NCBI RefSeq assembly: GCF_030915445.1 | Contig: NZ_CP133264.1 | Location: 2,108,001-2,172,000, forward strand | Direction: 5' to 3' | DNA from: Clostridium sp. OS1-26 | GTDB taxonomy: Bacteria; Bacillota; Clostridia; Clostridiales; Clostridiaceae | Length of the DNA stretch: 64,000 nt | Part shown: positions 55,801 through 63,395 of the stretch, one piece after another | Position numbering within the stretch: position 1 is the stretch's first letter | How the letters are laid out: each line of letters starts with the position of its first letter | Notes under the pieces: generated by a model | Seen by the model: the letters and a program-made list of their open reading frames with translations, nothing else | Database searches by the model: none | What the model was told of the DNA's origin: nothing | Translations under genes and position numbers: made by a program

Positions 55801-56685
55801 ATGAAAAATAAAAAAAACTTTACATTAAATGAAATTTCATTAAGAATTAGTAGCTTTGCGATACAAGCGATGCTTTATGAAGTTGCTTGTTATCCGTCAC
55901 CGGGATTAGTATCTCCAGTATCCAACGGAGCACATAGGGATATGAATTATTTTACTTTTATTGATAGTACATCCACATTAAGTAATTACTTAGCTCTATT
56001 CGTACAAGAGGGCTATACAGATAGATGCTGTAAAGATATATTTAATAGTGTAAGATTCATTGGAGTGGAAGCTGAAAAAGACATGTTTAAAAAAACAAAA
56101 GGAATAAATACGCACAAAGGTATGTTATTTTTAATTGGTGTAGCTTGTGCAGCAGTTGGTAAAACCATTTATGAGGAAAAGGCTTTTAAGGAAGTACAAA
56201 ATATTATAAAAGAAATGACATCAGGTATAGTAGAGAAGGAGCTTTCTAATTTGAAGGATTACTGCAATTTATCTCATGGCGAAAGGTTGTATTTAAAATA
56301 TAAAAATGAGGGTGTACGAGGTGAAATTGAGAGAGGAATTCCTACAGTTTTTAATTTTTCCTTGGATTTCTATAAGCAAAGTGAAGATTTAAATATCAAT
56401 GATAGATTAGTTCATACTTTAATTGGAATAATGCAAATTTGTAACGATTCTACTATAATTCATAGACATAATCCTCAAGTACTAGAGGAGGTAAAAGAAA
56501 AGGCTAAGGAGATAGTTAAGCTTGGAGGAATGAAAACTGCTTATGGTAGGGGAAAAATAAATAGCTTATGTGAAGAGTTTATAGAAAAAAACATAAGTCC
56601 TGGTGGAAGTGCTGATTTGCTTGGAGTAACAGTATTTTTGTATTTAGTAGAGCAATATATGAACAATACTAAGGTATATGTTTAG
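55801..56685 (+). CDS. citG: CitG-like triphosphoribosyl-dephospho-CoA synthase
   Basis: A 294-residue enzyme making the prosthetic-group precursor of citrate lyase or related acyl carriers. Motifs are MLYEVACYPSPGLVSPVSNG followed by AHRDMNYFTF, then INTHKGMLFLIG and the late SPGGSADLLGVT. TGGAGAG precedes the ATG. The citCDEFX genes are absent and it follows a chemoreceptor, so it is an orphan copy here; a related MdcB or unknown carrier role is possible. Confidence 0.88.
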   Translation: MKNKKNFTLNEISLRISSFAIQAMLYEVACYPSPGLVSPVSNGAHRDMNYFTFIDSTSTLSNYLALFVQEGYTDRCCKDIFNSVRFIGVEAEKDMFKKTKGINTHKGMLFLIGVACAAVGKTIYEEKAFKEVQNIIKEMTSGIVEKELSNLKDYCNLSHGERLYLKYKNEGVRGEIERGIPTVFNFSLDFYKQSEDLNINDRLVHTLIGIMQICNDSTIIHRHNPQVLEEVKEKAKEIVKLGGMKTAYGRGKINSLCEEFIEKNISPGGSADLLGVTVFLYLVEQYMNNTKVYV

Positions 56686-56747
56686 TTACCTAAATTTAGA
56701 TAATTAAATACTTTTAATGTAAATTCTAAAATAAATATTAAAGTAAG

Positions 56748-56804
56748 AAATGCAATCTTTTAGTGATATAGAATATCTATATGTATTAAAAGGTTGCATT
56801 TTTA
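56748..56804 (+). terminator. Terminator after citG
   Basis: AAATGCAA-CTTTTA pairs with TAAAAGGTTGCATTT, with an inner GATAT/ATATC stem, followed by TTAATG. It may also serve the convergent CPBP gene. Confidence 0.65.
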
Positions 56805-56829
56805 ATGAAGAAATATAATTTATTACAAG

Positions 56830-57414
56830 CTATCTTAATCCTATCCATGTAGCAAGATTAAATATTGAATGAACTGTTATAGGTACCCATAAAGAATCAT
56901 ATTCTTTAAATAAATATCCCAAAACAAAGCTAACCAATGAAATAGATATAATAGATCCCATCAGATCAGTTTGAGATGACAACCATATTGGCATATGAAT
57001 TGCTATAAATAACGTAGTAGTTAATAAATTTGCTATCCAAAAGTGAAAATGTTTTAATAACTTTTGTAGAATAAAGCCTCTAAATGGTATTTCCTCAAGT
57101 ATTCCTACCAATAGTCCGCTTATCCATAGTATGCCGATATTTAAATTTATGGACCTTCCTTGTATTACAATATTCTTAATTATAAGCAATATTATAAATA
57201 TAATACTTATGAAAAAACCAGATAATATACTTTTTAGTAAATTATCTTTAAGTTTTAAGTATTCAAAAGGATTAACTTTATCTCTTAATTTAAGATACAA
57301 GATAATTGGAATTATAAATATAAATAAATATAATGATAAATCAGTTATAAATAAACCTATATTAGCTGATATTTTACACCACCATCCCGTTAACTCATAT
57401 ATAAATTCTATATT
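56830..57414 (-). CDS. CPBP family membrane protease, start codon missing
   Basis: CAAX-protease/bacteriocin-processing (CPBP, Abi) family. LLVGILEEIPFRGFILQKL holds the EExxxR motif; IAIHMPIW and TVHSIFNLATW supply the metal-binding His residues. The frame is open on the minus strand from 57414 and begins IEFIYELTGWWCKISANIGL, a normal first helix, but there is no ATG/GTG/TTG before TGA 57415-57417. TTG 57300 would lose that helix. Either a rare start codon is used or the 5' end is mutated. A 12-bp-arm inverted repeat covers the place where the start should be. The neighbouring agr genes suggest, but do not prove, a peptide-processing link. Confidence 0.65.
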   Translation of the reverse strand, partial: NIEFIYELTGWWCKISANIGLFITDLSLYLFIFIIPIILYLKLRDKVNPFEYLKLKDNLLKSILSGFFISIIFIILLIIKNIVIQGRSINLNIGILWISGLLVGILEEIPFRGFILQKLLKHFHFWIANLLTTTLFIAIHMPIWLSSQTDLMGSIISISLVSFVLGYLFKEYDSLWVPITVHSIFNLATWIGLR

Positions 57415-57434
57415 TCAATGCTAAATATAGAATT
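57404..57434. other. Inverted repeat at the 5' end of the CPBP gene
   Basis: AATTCTATATTT (57404-57415) and AAATATAGAATT (57423-57434), perfect 12-bp arms around CAATGCT. It is a possible operator or insertion scar. Confidence 0.5.
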
Positions 57435-57618
57435 CTGTTGTTTGAATACATTACAACAATCTAAATTAAAATAAAAGATAAATATAATTGTTATAAACAA
57501 GATTTATTTGCTAAAGCGTGATTTTAATTGTAAGCCGTATAATTGTAATTATACCAAAAAATAGTTAAAATACAAATTATGTTATTTGAATAAGAGTAAA
57601 ATAGTGTAATAAATGTGT

Positions 57619-57669
57619 TTTAGTATAAATGTTAGTTTAGTATAAATGTTAGTTTATTATAAATATAAC
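57619..57669. repeat. Three tandem 17-bp repeats upstream of agrB
   Basis: TTTAGTATAAATGTTAG occurs twice head-to-tail (57619-57635 and 57636-57652), followed by a degenerate third copy, TTTATTATAAATATAAC (57653-57669). They lie ~140-190 bases before the agrB ATG in an AT-rich 390-base gap with no gene. They are candidate AgrA-type binding sites. Confidence 0.6.
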
Positions 57670-57806
57670 ATATTTAAACATAAAAATATAACAAATTTTA
57701 ATTATATTTAAACACTAGAATAATTAAATGTTTAGTGGTATAATATTTGGAGAAATTTATCAAATTGAGGAAAAAATGTTATAGTATTAAATGGGGAGGG
57801 AATATT

Positions 57807-58409
57807 ATGGATATTGCTGAAAAACTTAGCGAAAAGTGTACTAGTTTTATTAAAGACAACACAAATAAAACTGAAACAGAATTAGAAAAAATTCAATATG
57901 GCATACATGTAATTTTAATCAATATATTCAAGTTACTGCTGCTTTTTATTACTGCATATTTTTTAGGTATATTAAATTACACTATTGTAGCATATTTAAG
58001 TTTTGCTACTCTTAGATCTTTTGCAAATGGAATTCATGCGAATTCTAGTATAAAATGTACTATTACTAATTATATAATTTTTTTTGGAAATGTGTATTTA
58101 AGCTTAAATTTTTCTTTAAATAAAATATATGTAGCAAGTATATTTTTAATAAGTCTTATATTGATTATATTATATGCGCCAGCAGACACAGAAGAACGCC
58201 CACTTATAAGTAAGAACCTAAGAGGTAAATTAAAGATTAAATCTATTTTAATCGTTTTGGGATTTGGTATTATAACCCTATTATTGCCAGGTAGTGTATA
58301 TACGAATTTAATTGTCTATTCTACCTTACAAGAGGCTATACTAATTACTCCGATGATTTATATTATATTTGGGAAAAAATATAAAAATTATGAAAGAATT
58401 AAAATTTAG
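57807..58409 (+). CDS. agrB: AgrB-like peptide-processing membrane protease
   Basis: A 200-residue membrane endopeptidase that cleaves the AgrD C-terminus and forms the thiolactone ring. Catalytic His77 and Cys84 lie in FANGIHANSSIKC, at the same positions as in S. aureus AgrB. Four to six hydrophobic helices follow the N-terminal cytoplasmic helix. ATG 57807 follows GGGAGGG; the longer reading from 57747 lacks a site. Next on the strand are the response regulator and kinase, but agrD is on the opposite strand, 2.2 kb away. Confidence 0.9.
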   Translation: MDIAEKLSEKCTSFIKDNTNKTETELEKIQYGIHVILINIFKLLLLFITAYFLGILNYTIVAYLSFATLRSFANGIHANSSIKCTITNYIIFFGNVYLSLNFSLNKIYVASIFLISLILIILYAPADTEERPLISKNLRGKLKIKSILIVLGFGIITLLLPGSVYTNLIVYSTLQEAILITPMIYIIFGKKYKNYERIKI

Positions 58410-58545
58410 ATAACCTATTTTTGTAAAACTTATAGTGTTATTACTACGAGATTATTATTTTATTAATTTGTAGCAATTGACATAATACCTATAGCAGAAG
58501 TAGATTGAAATAGAAAAGATATTATTAGTGAGAGGAGATGTAAAG

Positions 58546-59286
58546 ATGCTTAATGTTATACTTTGTGAAGATAATAGTTATCAAAGAGAACAGATTGAAA
58601 CTATTATTAGAGATGAACTGAAAAAATTAAATTTAAATATGAGTATTGTCTTATCTACTAATACCCCAGAGAATGTAATTACATACTTAGAGAAATATAA
58701 AACGAATACATTTTTATACTTCTTAGATGTTGATTTAAGATCTAAAGTAAATGGAATAGAACTTGCGAAAATAATTAGAAAAAGTGATCCTATGGGTTAT
58801 ATCGTATTTGTAACATCTCATGCAGAACTCACATTACTTACGTTTCAATACAAGGTACAAGCCATGGATTATATAGTTAAAAATAATTTGAGTAGTATAA
58901 AAGATAAAATTAGTGAATGCATTAACGAAGCCTATAATGATTATAAAAATTCCAATACTATTAAAACAAATTCCATACAAATAAATGCTGGAAATAAAGT
59001 TATTTATTTTAATCTTGATGATATTTTATTCTTTGAGACAACCAGTAAGGATCACAAGATAAGAATACATACTTGTGATGAACAGCTGGAGTTTTACGGA
59101 ACATTAAAAGAAATTGAAAAAATGGTATCTTCCAATTATTACAAACCTCATAGATCCTATTTAGTAAACACCAAGAAAATAAAAGCAATTGATAAAGACA
59201 ATTCTATTATATATATGATAAATGGTGAATCTTGTTATGTAGCTGCAAGATATTTGAAAGGATTGTTGAATAAATGTTCAATTTGA
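58546..59286 (+). CDS. agrA: AgrA-like LytTR response regulator
   Basis: A 246-residue regulator. The receiver has Glu8-Asp9 and phospho-acceptor Asp61 in LYFLDVDLRSKVNGIELA, and the C-terminal LytTR DNA-binding domain runs from ~140 (FETTSKDHKIRIHTCDEQLE, YKPHRSYLVNTKKI). ATG 58546 follows AGGAGAT. The stop overlaps the agrC start by 13 bases. The preceding 136 bases contain no AgrD-like ORF. Confidence 0.9.
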   Translation: MLNVILCEDNSYQREQIETIIRDELKKLNLNMSIVLSTNTPENVITYLEKYKTNTFLYFLDVDLRSKVNGIELAKIIRKSDPMGYIVFVTSHAELTLLTFQYKVQAMDYIVKNNLSSIKDKISECINEAYNDYKNSNTIKTNSIQINAGNKVIYFNLDDILFFETTSKDHKIRIHTCDEQLEFYGTLKEIEKMVSSNYYKPHRSYLVNTKKIKAIDKDNSIIYMINGESCYVAARYLKGLLNKCSI

Positions 59287-60614
59287 TTTTCAAAATATTG
59301 TACCCATTAATTTTAGTGCTTAGCATTACAAGCATTATGGTCAATATTTCACCGGATAAACTAGAAAAAAGAAGCATAGGTATATTTATTGTAATAAACT
59401 ATTTTATCACTATACTTATACACGCTTATATGAAAGATACTATATTAGCAATAGTAGTAATTTTTAGTATGTTTTTGTATTTATATATAGTTTCTGGACA
59501 TATATGGAGATCTATAGTTATAGCTCTATGTGTAAACATTATTTTTGCTGCAAGTGATGCTATAGTAGGATTTATTGATATTAATATTTTAAATTTTACC
59601 TATTCCCAAGTAATTAGTAATTTAAAAATATATTTTGCTACAGGATTGCTTATCCTTTTAATTTCTCATTTTCTCAGCAAAATAATGAGAATAATTTACA
59701 ATAGAATATATACTGAAGGTAGCAATATCAAGGAATATTTAAAGGAGAACTTAATAGCGATTTTGTATATAGTGTCAGGGTTAGTTATTGTAAATGTTCA
59801 CTTGGTAATGTATAAAAATTTAGTTAAATCTATAGGCAGGATTAACACTTTTTTAAACATGATATTCTTAATAGAGTTTATTGGTATGTCAGTTTTACTG
59901 ATACACTCAAGTATTAAAAATATTAAAAATAAGCTTCTACAAGAATATAAAGAAAAGGAGTACCAGCAACTTAAAGAGTATACAGATAAAATTGAGTATA
60001 TGGATAGTGATTTGAGAAGATTTAAGCATGACTATATAAATATACTTCAAACATTAGGTGGATACATAGAAACAGGAGATATTGAAGGATTAAAGGAATT
60101 TTATCATAACGATTTACTGAAAGAAAGTAACAAAATAATAGATAAAGATAGACATCTATCTTTACTAAAACACATCAAAATAGATGCACTAAAGGCATTG
60201 ATATCTTCAAAAATTATTAATGCATACTCATGTAGCATAGAAATACAAATAGAAATTATTGATGATATACATGAGTTATCTATGAACACCATAGATATAT
60301 GTAGGATTACTGGAATATTTATTGATAACGCTATAGAGGCAGCAATTCTATGTGACAAAAAAGATGTTAAAATTGCTATAGTAAGAAATGATGATTCTAC
60401 AGTATTTATTATAAGTAATTCATGCTTAGAAGACACTCCACCAATTTATAAAATATACGAAGAAAATTTTTCTACGAAAGGTGATAACAGAGGAATTGGA
60501 CTGAAAACAGTTAGATTCATTGTCAATGAAAAATATGATAATGTAATTCTAAATACTAAAATTAAAGATTGTGTATTCAAACAAGAATTAATAATATATG
60601 ATTTAAAGGCATGA
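59274..60614 (+). CDS. agrC: AgrC-like GHKL sensor kinase
   Basis: A 446-residue receptor kinase. The N-terminal ~215 residues hold about six helices that would bind the autoinducing peptide. A coiled linker leads to the phospho-acceptor in RRFKHDYINILQTLGGYIET (His252), and the GHKL ATPase ends with the N box FIDNAIEAAI and G box NRGIGLKTVRF. It overlaps agrA and ends inside a terminator hairpin. Confidence 0.9.
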   Translation: MFNLIFKILYPLILVLSITSIMVNISPDKLEKRSIGIFIVINYFITILIHAYMKDTILAIVVIFSMFLYLYIVSGHIWRSIVIALCVNIIFAASDAIVGFIDINILNFTYSQVISNLKIYFATGLLILLISHFLSKIMRIIYNRIYTEGSNIKEYLKENLIAILYIVSGLVIVNVHLVMYKNLVKSIGRINTFLNMIFLIEFIGMSVLLIHSSIKNIKNKLLQEYKEKEYQQLKEYTDKIEYMDSDLRRFKHDYINILQTLGGYIETGDIEGLKEFYHNDLLKESNKIIDKDRHLSLLKHIKIDALKALISSKIINAYSCSIEIQIEIIDDIHELSMNTIDICRITGIFIDNAIEAAILCDKKDVKIAIVRNDDSTVFIISNSCLEDTPPIYKIYEENFSTKGDNRGIGLKTVRFIVNEKYDNVILNTKIKDCVFKQELIIYDLKA

Positions 60615-60640
60615 TAACTTAAAAAGTTTCATGCCTTTTG
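60605..60640. terminator. Bidirectional terminator between agrC and agrD
   Basis: AAAGGCATGA-AACTT pairs with AAGTT-TCATGCCTTT. The left arm overlaps the agrC stop. T-rich sequence lies on both sides, so it can end both convergent genes. Confidence 0.7.
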
Positions 60641-60648
60641 TTATGCAG

Positions 60649-60792
60649 TTAGTCCATTTTGTATAAAGACTTTGGCATCTTAGGCTCTCCAAATGTGTGT
60701 ACCCAGCACATTGAGGAGGAGGTTGTTGCAACAAGCATTGCAATTGTACTTGCAAACAATGCTATAAGTCTTTTTGTAGTTCTTTTTTCCAT
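60649..60792 (-). CDS. agrD: AgrD-like cyclic peptide autoinducer precursor
   Basis: A 47-residue peptide on the strand opposite agrBAC. It has the three AgrD parts. A basic amphipathic leader, MEKRTTKRLIALFASTIAML, comes first. The core SSSMCWVHTFGEPKMPKSL follows, with Cys29, the likely ring-forming residue, and aromatic residues after it. The acidic-Pro tail EPKMPKSLYKMD is the AgrB recognition segment, like the clostridial '(E/Q)PK.P' tails. AGAAGGGATT is upstream of the ATG and a TATAAT (minus strand, 60842-60837) further up. The mature peptide is predicted to close between Cys29 and a residue near Phe34; exact ends are uncertain. Confidence 0.82.
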   Translation of the reverse strand: MEKRTTKRLIALFASTIAMLVATTSSSMCWVHTFGEPKMPKSLYKMD

Positions 60793-61200
60793 ATTCTCTA
60801 CAATCCCTTCTAAATTTAAATTGATATAATAGTTAGATTATAACATTTAATTTACAAGTTGTTCCATAAAATATCGTGAAATACATGTATTTATATCGTA
60901 AAATATACCTATTATATTCTGCAGCGTAAAAAGCTACAGAAGTTACCTTTTCAATGTAACAAATTGAATATTATAACAGCTATCAGAATAAAGGTAAATA
61001 TAAATGTCGTAAATTTATATTATTATGCCGCAAGTGTGCTTTTATGTAAATTAAGTCATTTTATGACGTTATAAGTTGATCTCATGGTATTTGTATTTAA
61101 GTATTTTCCATATGTAGATATAATTAGATTAAACTAATTATTGACTATAAATTTTATAGTTTTTAGTTAGTAAATAAATGAATATAGGGGGAATATTCTT
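60793..61200. promoter_or_regulatory. Divergent region between agrD and the protease gene
   Basis: About 400 bases, no ORF seen. The left part carries the agrD ribosome binding site and TATAAT. The right part carries TTGACT (61141-61146) with a weak TAGTTA 17 bases on, and the protease ribosome binding site GGGGGA (61187-61192). The shared region could allow joint control by AgrA, but I see no copy of the 17-bp repeats here. Confidence 0.45.
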
Positions 61201-62742
61201 ATGAAAAAAATCAAATATCTTGTTGCTACTATTATGATAAGCACCTTCATGATTACAGGTCCAGCTGTAAAAGCTGCACCAAACGATGGGCATAATTTTA
61301 CTAAAGGCAAGTTATCAGAAAAATTAACAAAAGATATGAGCGGTGTTCAAAAGTTCTTTAATGATAACAAAGGTAAATTTGAAGTAGAAAATGTAGAAAA
61401 TGATCTTACAAAAATTGATGAGAAAAACGATAGCCTAAATTTTAAACATATAAAGCTCCAACAAATCGTACAAGGTATTCCTGTCTACGGAAATCAATAT
61501 ATTGTTCACTTTAATAAAAATGGCGAAATATACGCAGTAAATGGAAAATTCGACTCATCAGCAAAAAATATTAAAATTAATAAAGAAAAATTTATTAGTG
61601 AAAATAAAGCAATAGAAACAGCAAAATCTCAAGTCAAATTTGATACTCTTGAAATAACTCCTAAGGCAAAGTCTTATATATATAAAGTAAACAATGAATA
61701 CATTCCAGTTTATGAAGTAAGAATTAATTTTATAAGTCCTGAACCAGGAGATTGGCATTTCTTTATAAATGCTTACAATGGACAAGTTGTTGATAAATAT
61801 AATTCCATTACTAAAGTAGCAACTACTGGTACTGGAGCCGGAGTGCTAGGGGACACAAAAACATTGAATTTGGACAAAGTCACAGTTGGATCAAAAACTC
61901 AATATCAAATGAAAGATACAACCCGTGGCGCTCAAATTACTACTTATAATTCTAAAAATACCTCTGCAGAGCCTGGAACTTTAATTTATTCAACTACAAA
62001 TGTAATTAGTGACAAGGCTGCAGTAGATGCACATTATTACGCAGGAGTTGTATATGATTACTTCAAAAATAAATTTAACAGAAGCGGAATAGATGGGAAT
62101 AATATGGCTATGAAATCAAGTGTTCACTATTTAAGAAATTGGGTTAACGCACAATGGACTGGTACTCAAATGATGTATGGTGATGGTGATGGAGTTAAAG
62201 CTACAGCATTATCAGGAAGTCTTGATGTAGTTGGCCATGAAATGACTCATGGTGTTGATCAATATGAAGCTAATCTTACCTACAGGGATCAATCTGGTGC
62301 ATTAAATGAATCTCTTTCGGATTCCTTTGGAACATTTATTGAGTTCTATGCTCAACCATCAAAAGCAGATTGGCTTTTAGGAGAAGATGTATGGACTCCT
62401 AATACACCAGGAGATGCACTTAGAAGTATGGCAAATCCTACTCTTTATGGTCAGCCAGATAATATGAAAAATTATGTATATACCTCTGATGATAATGGAG
62501 GCGTTCATACTAATAGTGGAATACCTAATAAGGCATGTTATCTAACTGCTACAAATCCAAGTGTCGGAGTTCAAAAGGCAGAACAAATTTATTACAGAGC
62601 ATTATGTAACTATTTAACATCAAGTTCTACATTCCATGATGCTAGATCAGCACTTGCACAATCTGCAGAAGATCTTTATGGAGCAAATAGTCCAGAATAT
62701 AACGCTGTAATCAGTGCGTGGGATAGTGTAGGAGTTAACTAA
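61201..62742 (+). CDS. Secreted thermolysin-like (M4) metalloprotease
   Basis: A 513-residue zinc endopeptidase precursor. The signal peptide is ~1-25 (MKKIKYLVATIMISTFMITG, cleavage after VKA). The FTP/PepSY propeptide is ~35-205, then the M4 catalytic domain with zinc site HEMTH (346-350, catalytic Glu347) and third ligand Glu370 in ALNESLSDSFG. GGVHTNSGIPNKACYL carries the His of the C-terminal subdomain. Length is typical for M4 enzymes. It lies beside the agr genes, which in other Firmicutes induce such proteases, so quorum control is plausible. Confidence 0.95.
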   Translation: MKKIKYLVATIMISTFMITGPAVKAAPNDGHNFTKGKLSEKLTKDMSGVQKFFNDNKGKFEVENVENDLTKIDEKNDSLNFKHIKLQQIVQGIPVYGNQYIVHFNKNGEIYAVNGKFDSSAKNIKINKEKFISENKAIETAKSQVKFDTLEITPKAKSYIYKVNNEYIPVYEVRINFISPEPGDWHFFINAYNGQVVDKYNSITKVATTGTGAGVLGDTKTLNLDKVTVGSKTQYQMKDTTRGAQITTYNSKNTSAEPGTLIYSTTNVISDKAAVDAHYYAGVVYDYFKNKFNRSGIDGNNMAMKSSVHYLRNWVNAQWTGTQMMYGDGDGVKATALSGSLDVVGHEMTHGVDQYEANLTYRDQSGALNESLSDSFGTFIEFYAQPSKADWLLGEDVWTPNTPGDALRSMANPTLYGQPDNMKNYVYTSDDNGGVHTNSGIPNKACYLTATNPSVGVQKAEQIYYRALCNYLTSSSTFHDARSALAQSAEDLYGANSPEYNAVISAWDSVGVN

Positions 62743-62815
62743 TAACTTCAGTTATTTAAAATAAAAATCTAAGTTGGTAATACTACCCGAAAGTGAATAT
62801 AGCATACCTTATTAT

Positions 62816-62868
62816 AAAAAGCATGTGGCTTATAATTGAAATATTATAAGTACCACATGCTTTATTTA
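62816..62868 (+). terminator. Terminator after the protease gene
   Basis: GCATGTGG and CCACATGC pair, with an inner CTTATAA/TTATAAG stem and TTTATTTATATT after it. It is almost the same module as at 29354. Confidence 0.75.
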
Positions 62869-62887
62869 TATTATAATTTTATCTTAA

Positions 62888-63265
62888 CAGTATACTTCTA
62901 ATATTATAGTTACCATAAGTAATATATCACAACAGACTAATTTGCTTTCACTTAATGCTTCTATTGAAGCTGCCAGAGCTGGTGAATATGGTAGAGGGTT
63001 TACAGTAGTTGCTGATGAAATTAGGGCATTATCTGATGAAACAAAATCAGCTACTGATAATATTCAAAATATAATTAAGGATATTACTACTGTGGCTAAT
63101 CTTACAAATGAATCCTTAGATCAAACCAGTAAAATAACAGAGAATCAAATGTTTGCATTTAAAGAGGTGCAAGAAGCCTTTAATGGGATGAACAGCTTTC
63201 TGCAAAAGATGATAGCTATAACCCATGATATAACAAAAGAAGTTAATAAGTGTTTTCAAGATTAA
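62888..63265 (+). pseudogene. Truncated chemoreceptor signalling domain
   Basis: The frame opens after TAA 62885 and begins at the hairpin tip of a chemoreceptor ([20 protein letters not shown]), then runs through the C-terminal helix to TAA 63265. Sensor, membrane and HAMP parts are missing and the sequence begins right after a terminator, with no ribosome binding site. It is a 5'-deleted relic; TTG 62942 is unlikely to be a real start. Confidence 0.75.
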
Positions 63266-63334
63266 GTAAGAGAATTTTCTTTTCAGAACCCATTATGATT
63301 ATATAAAGTTTCTATTCTTGCCGTACATAGGAGC

Positions 63335-63375
63335 AACCGCCTGAAGCAGCTTAAATAGCTGTTTACAGGCGGCTA
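63335..63375 (-). terminator. Hairpin after the rsmH-like gene
   Basis: CCGCCTG and CAGGCGG pair, with AGCAGCT/AGCTGTT inside. It is the most GC-rich hairpin outside the rRNA, lying just downstream of the minus-strand gene. Confidence 0.6.
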
Positions 63376-63395
63376 TGTTTTAGGTAGATATTATA

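Noticed and set aside
57619..57669. The 17-bp tandem repeats as a CRISPR or mobile element end
   Set aside because: They have no spacers, only three units, and lie in a promoter region.
58410..58545. Search for agrD in the usual place between agrB and agrA
   Set aside because: All frames are short and lack the leader-Cys-tail pattern; the AgrD-like gene is on the minus strand at 60649-60792.
62942..63265. A small intact signalling protein of 107 residues
   Set aside because: The frame is open upstream of the TTG, there is no ribosome binding site, and the content is the trailing half of a chemoreceptor.
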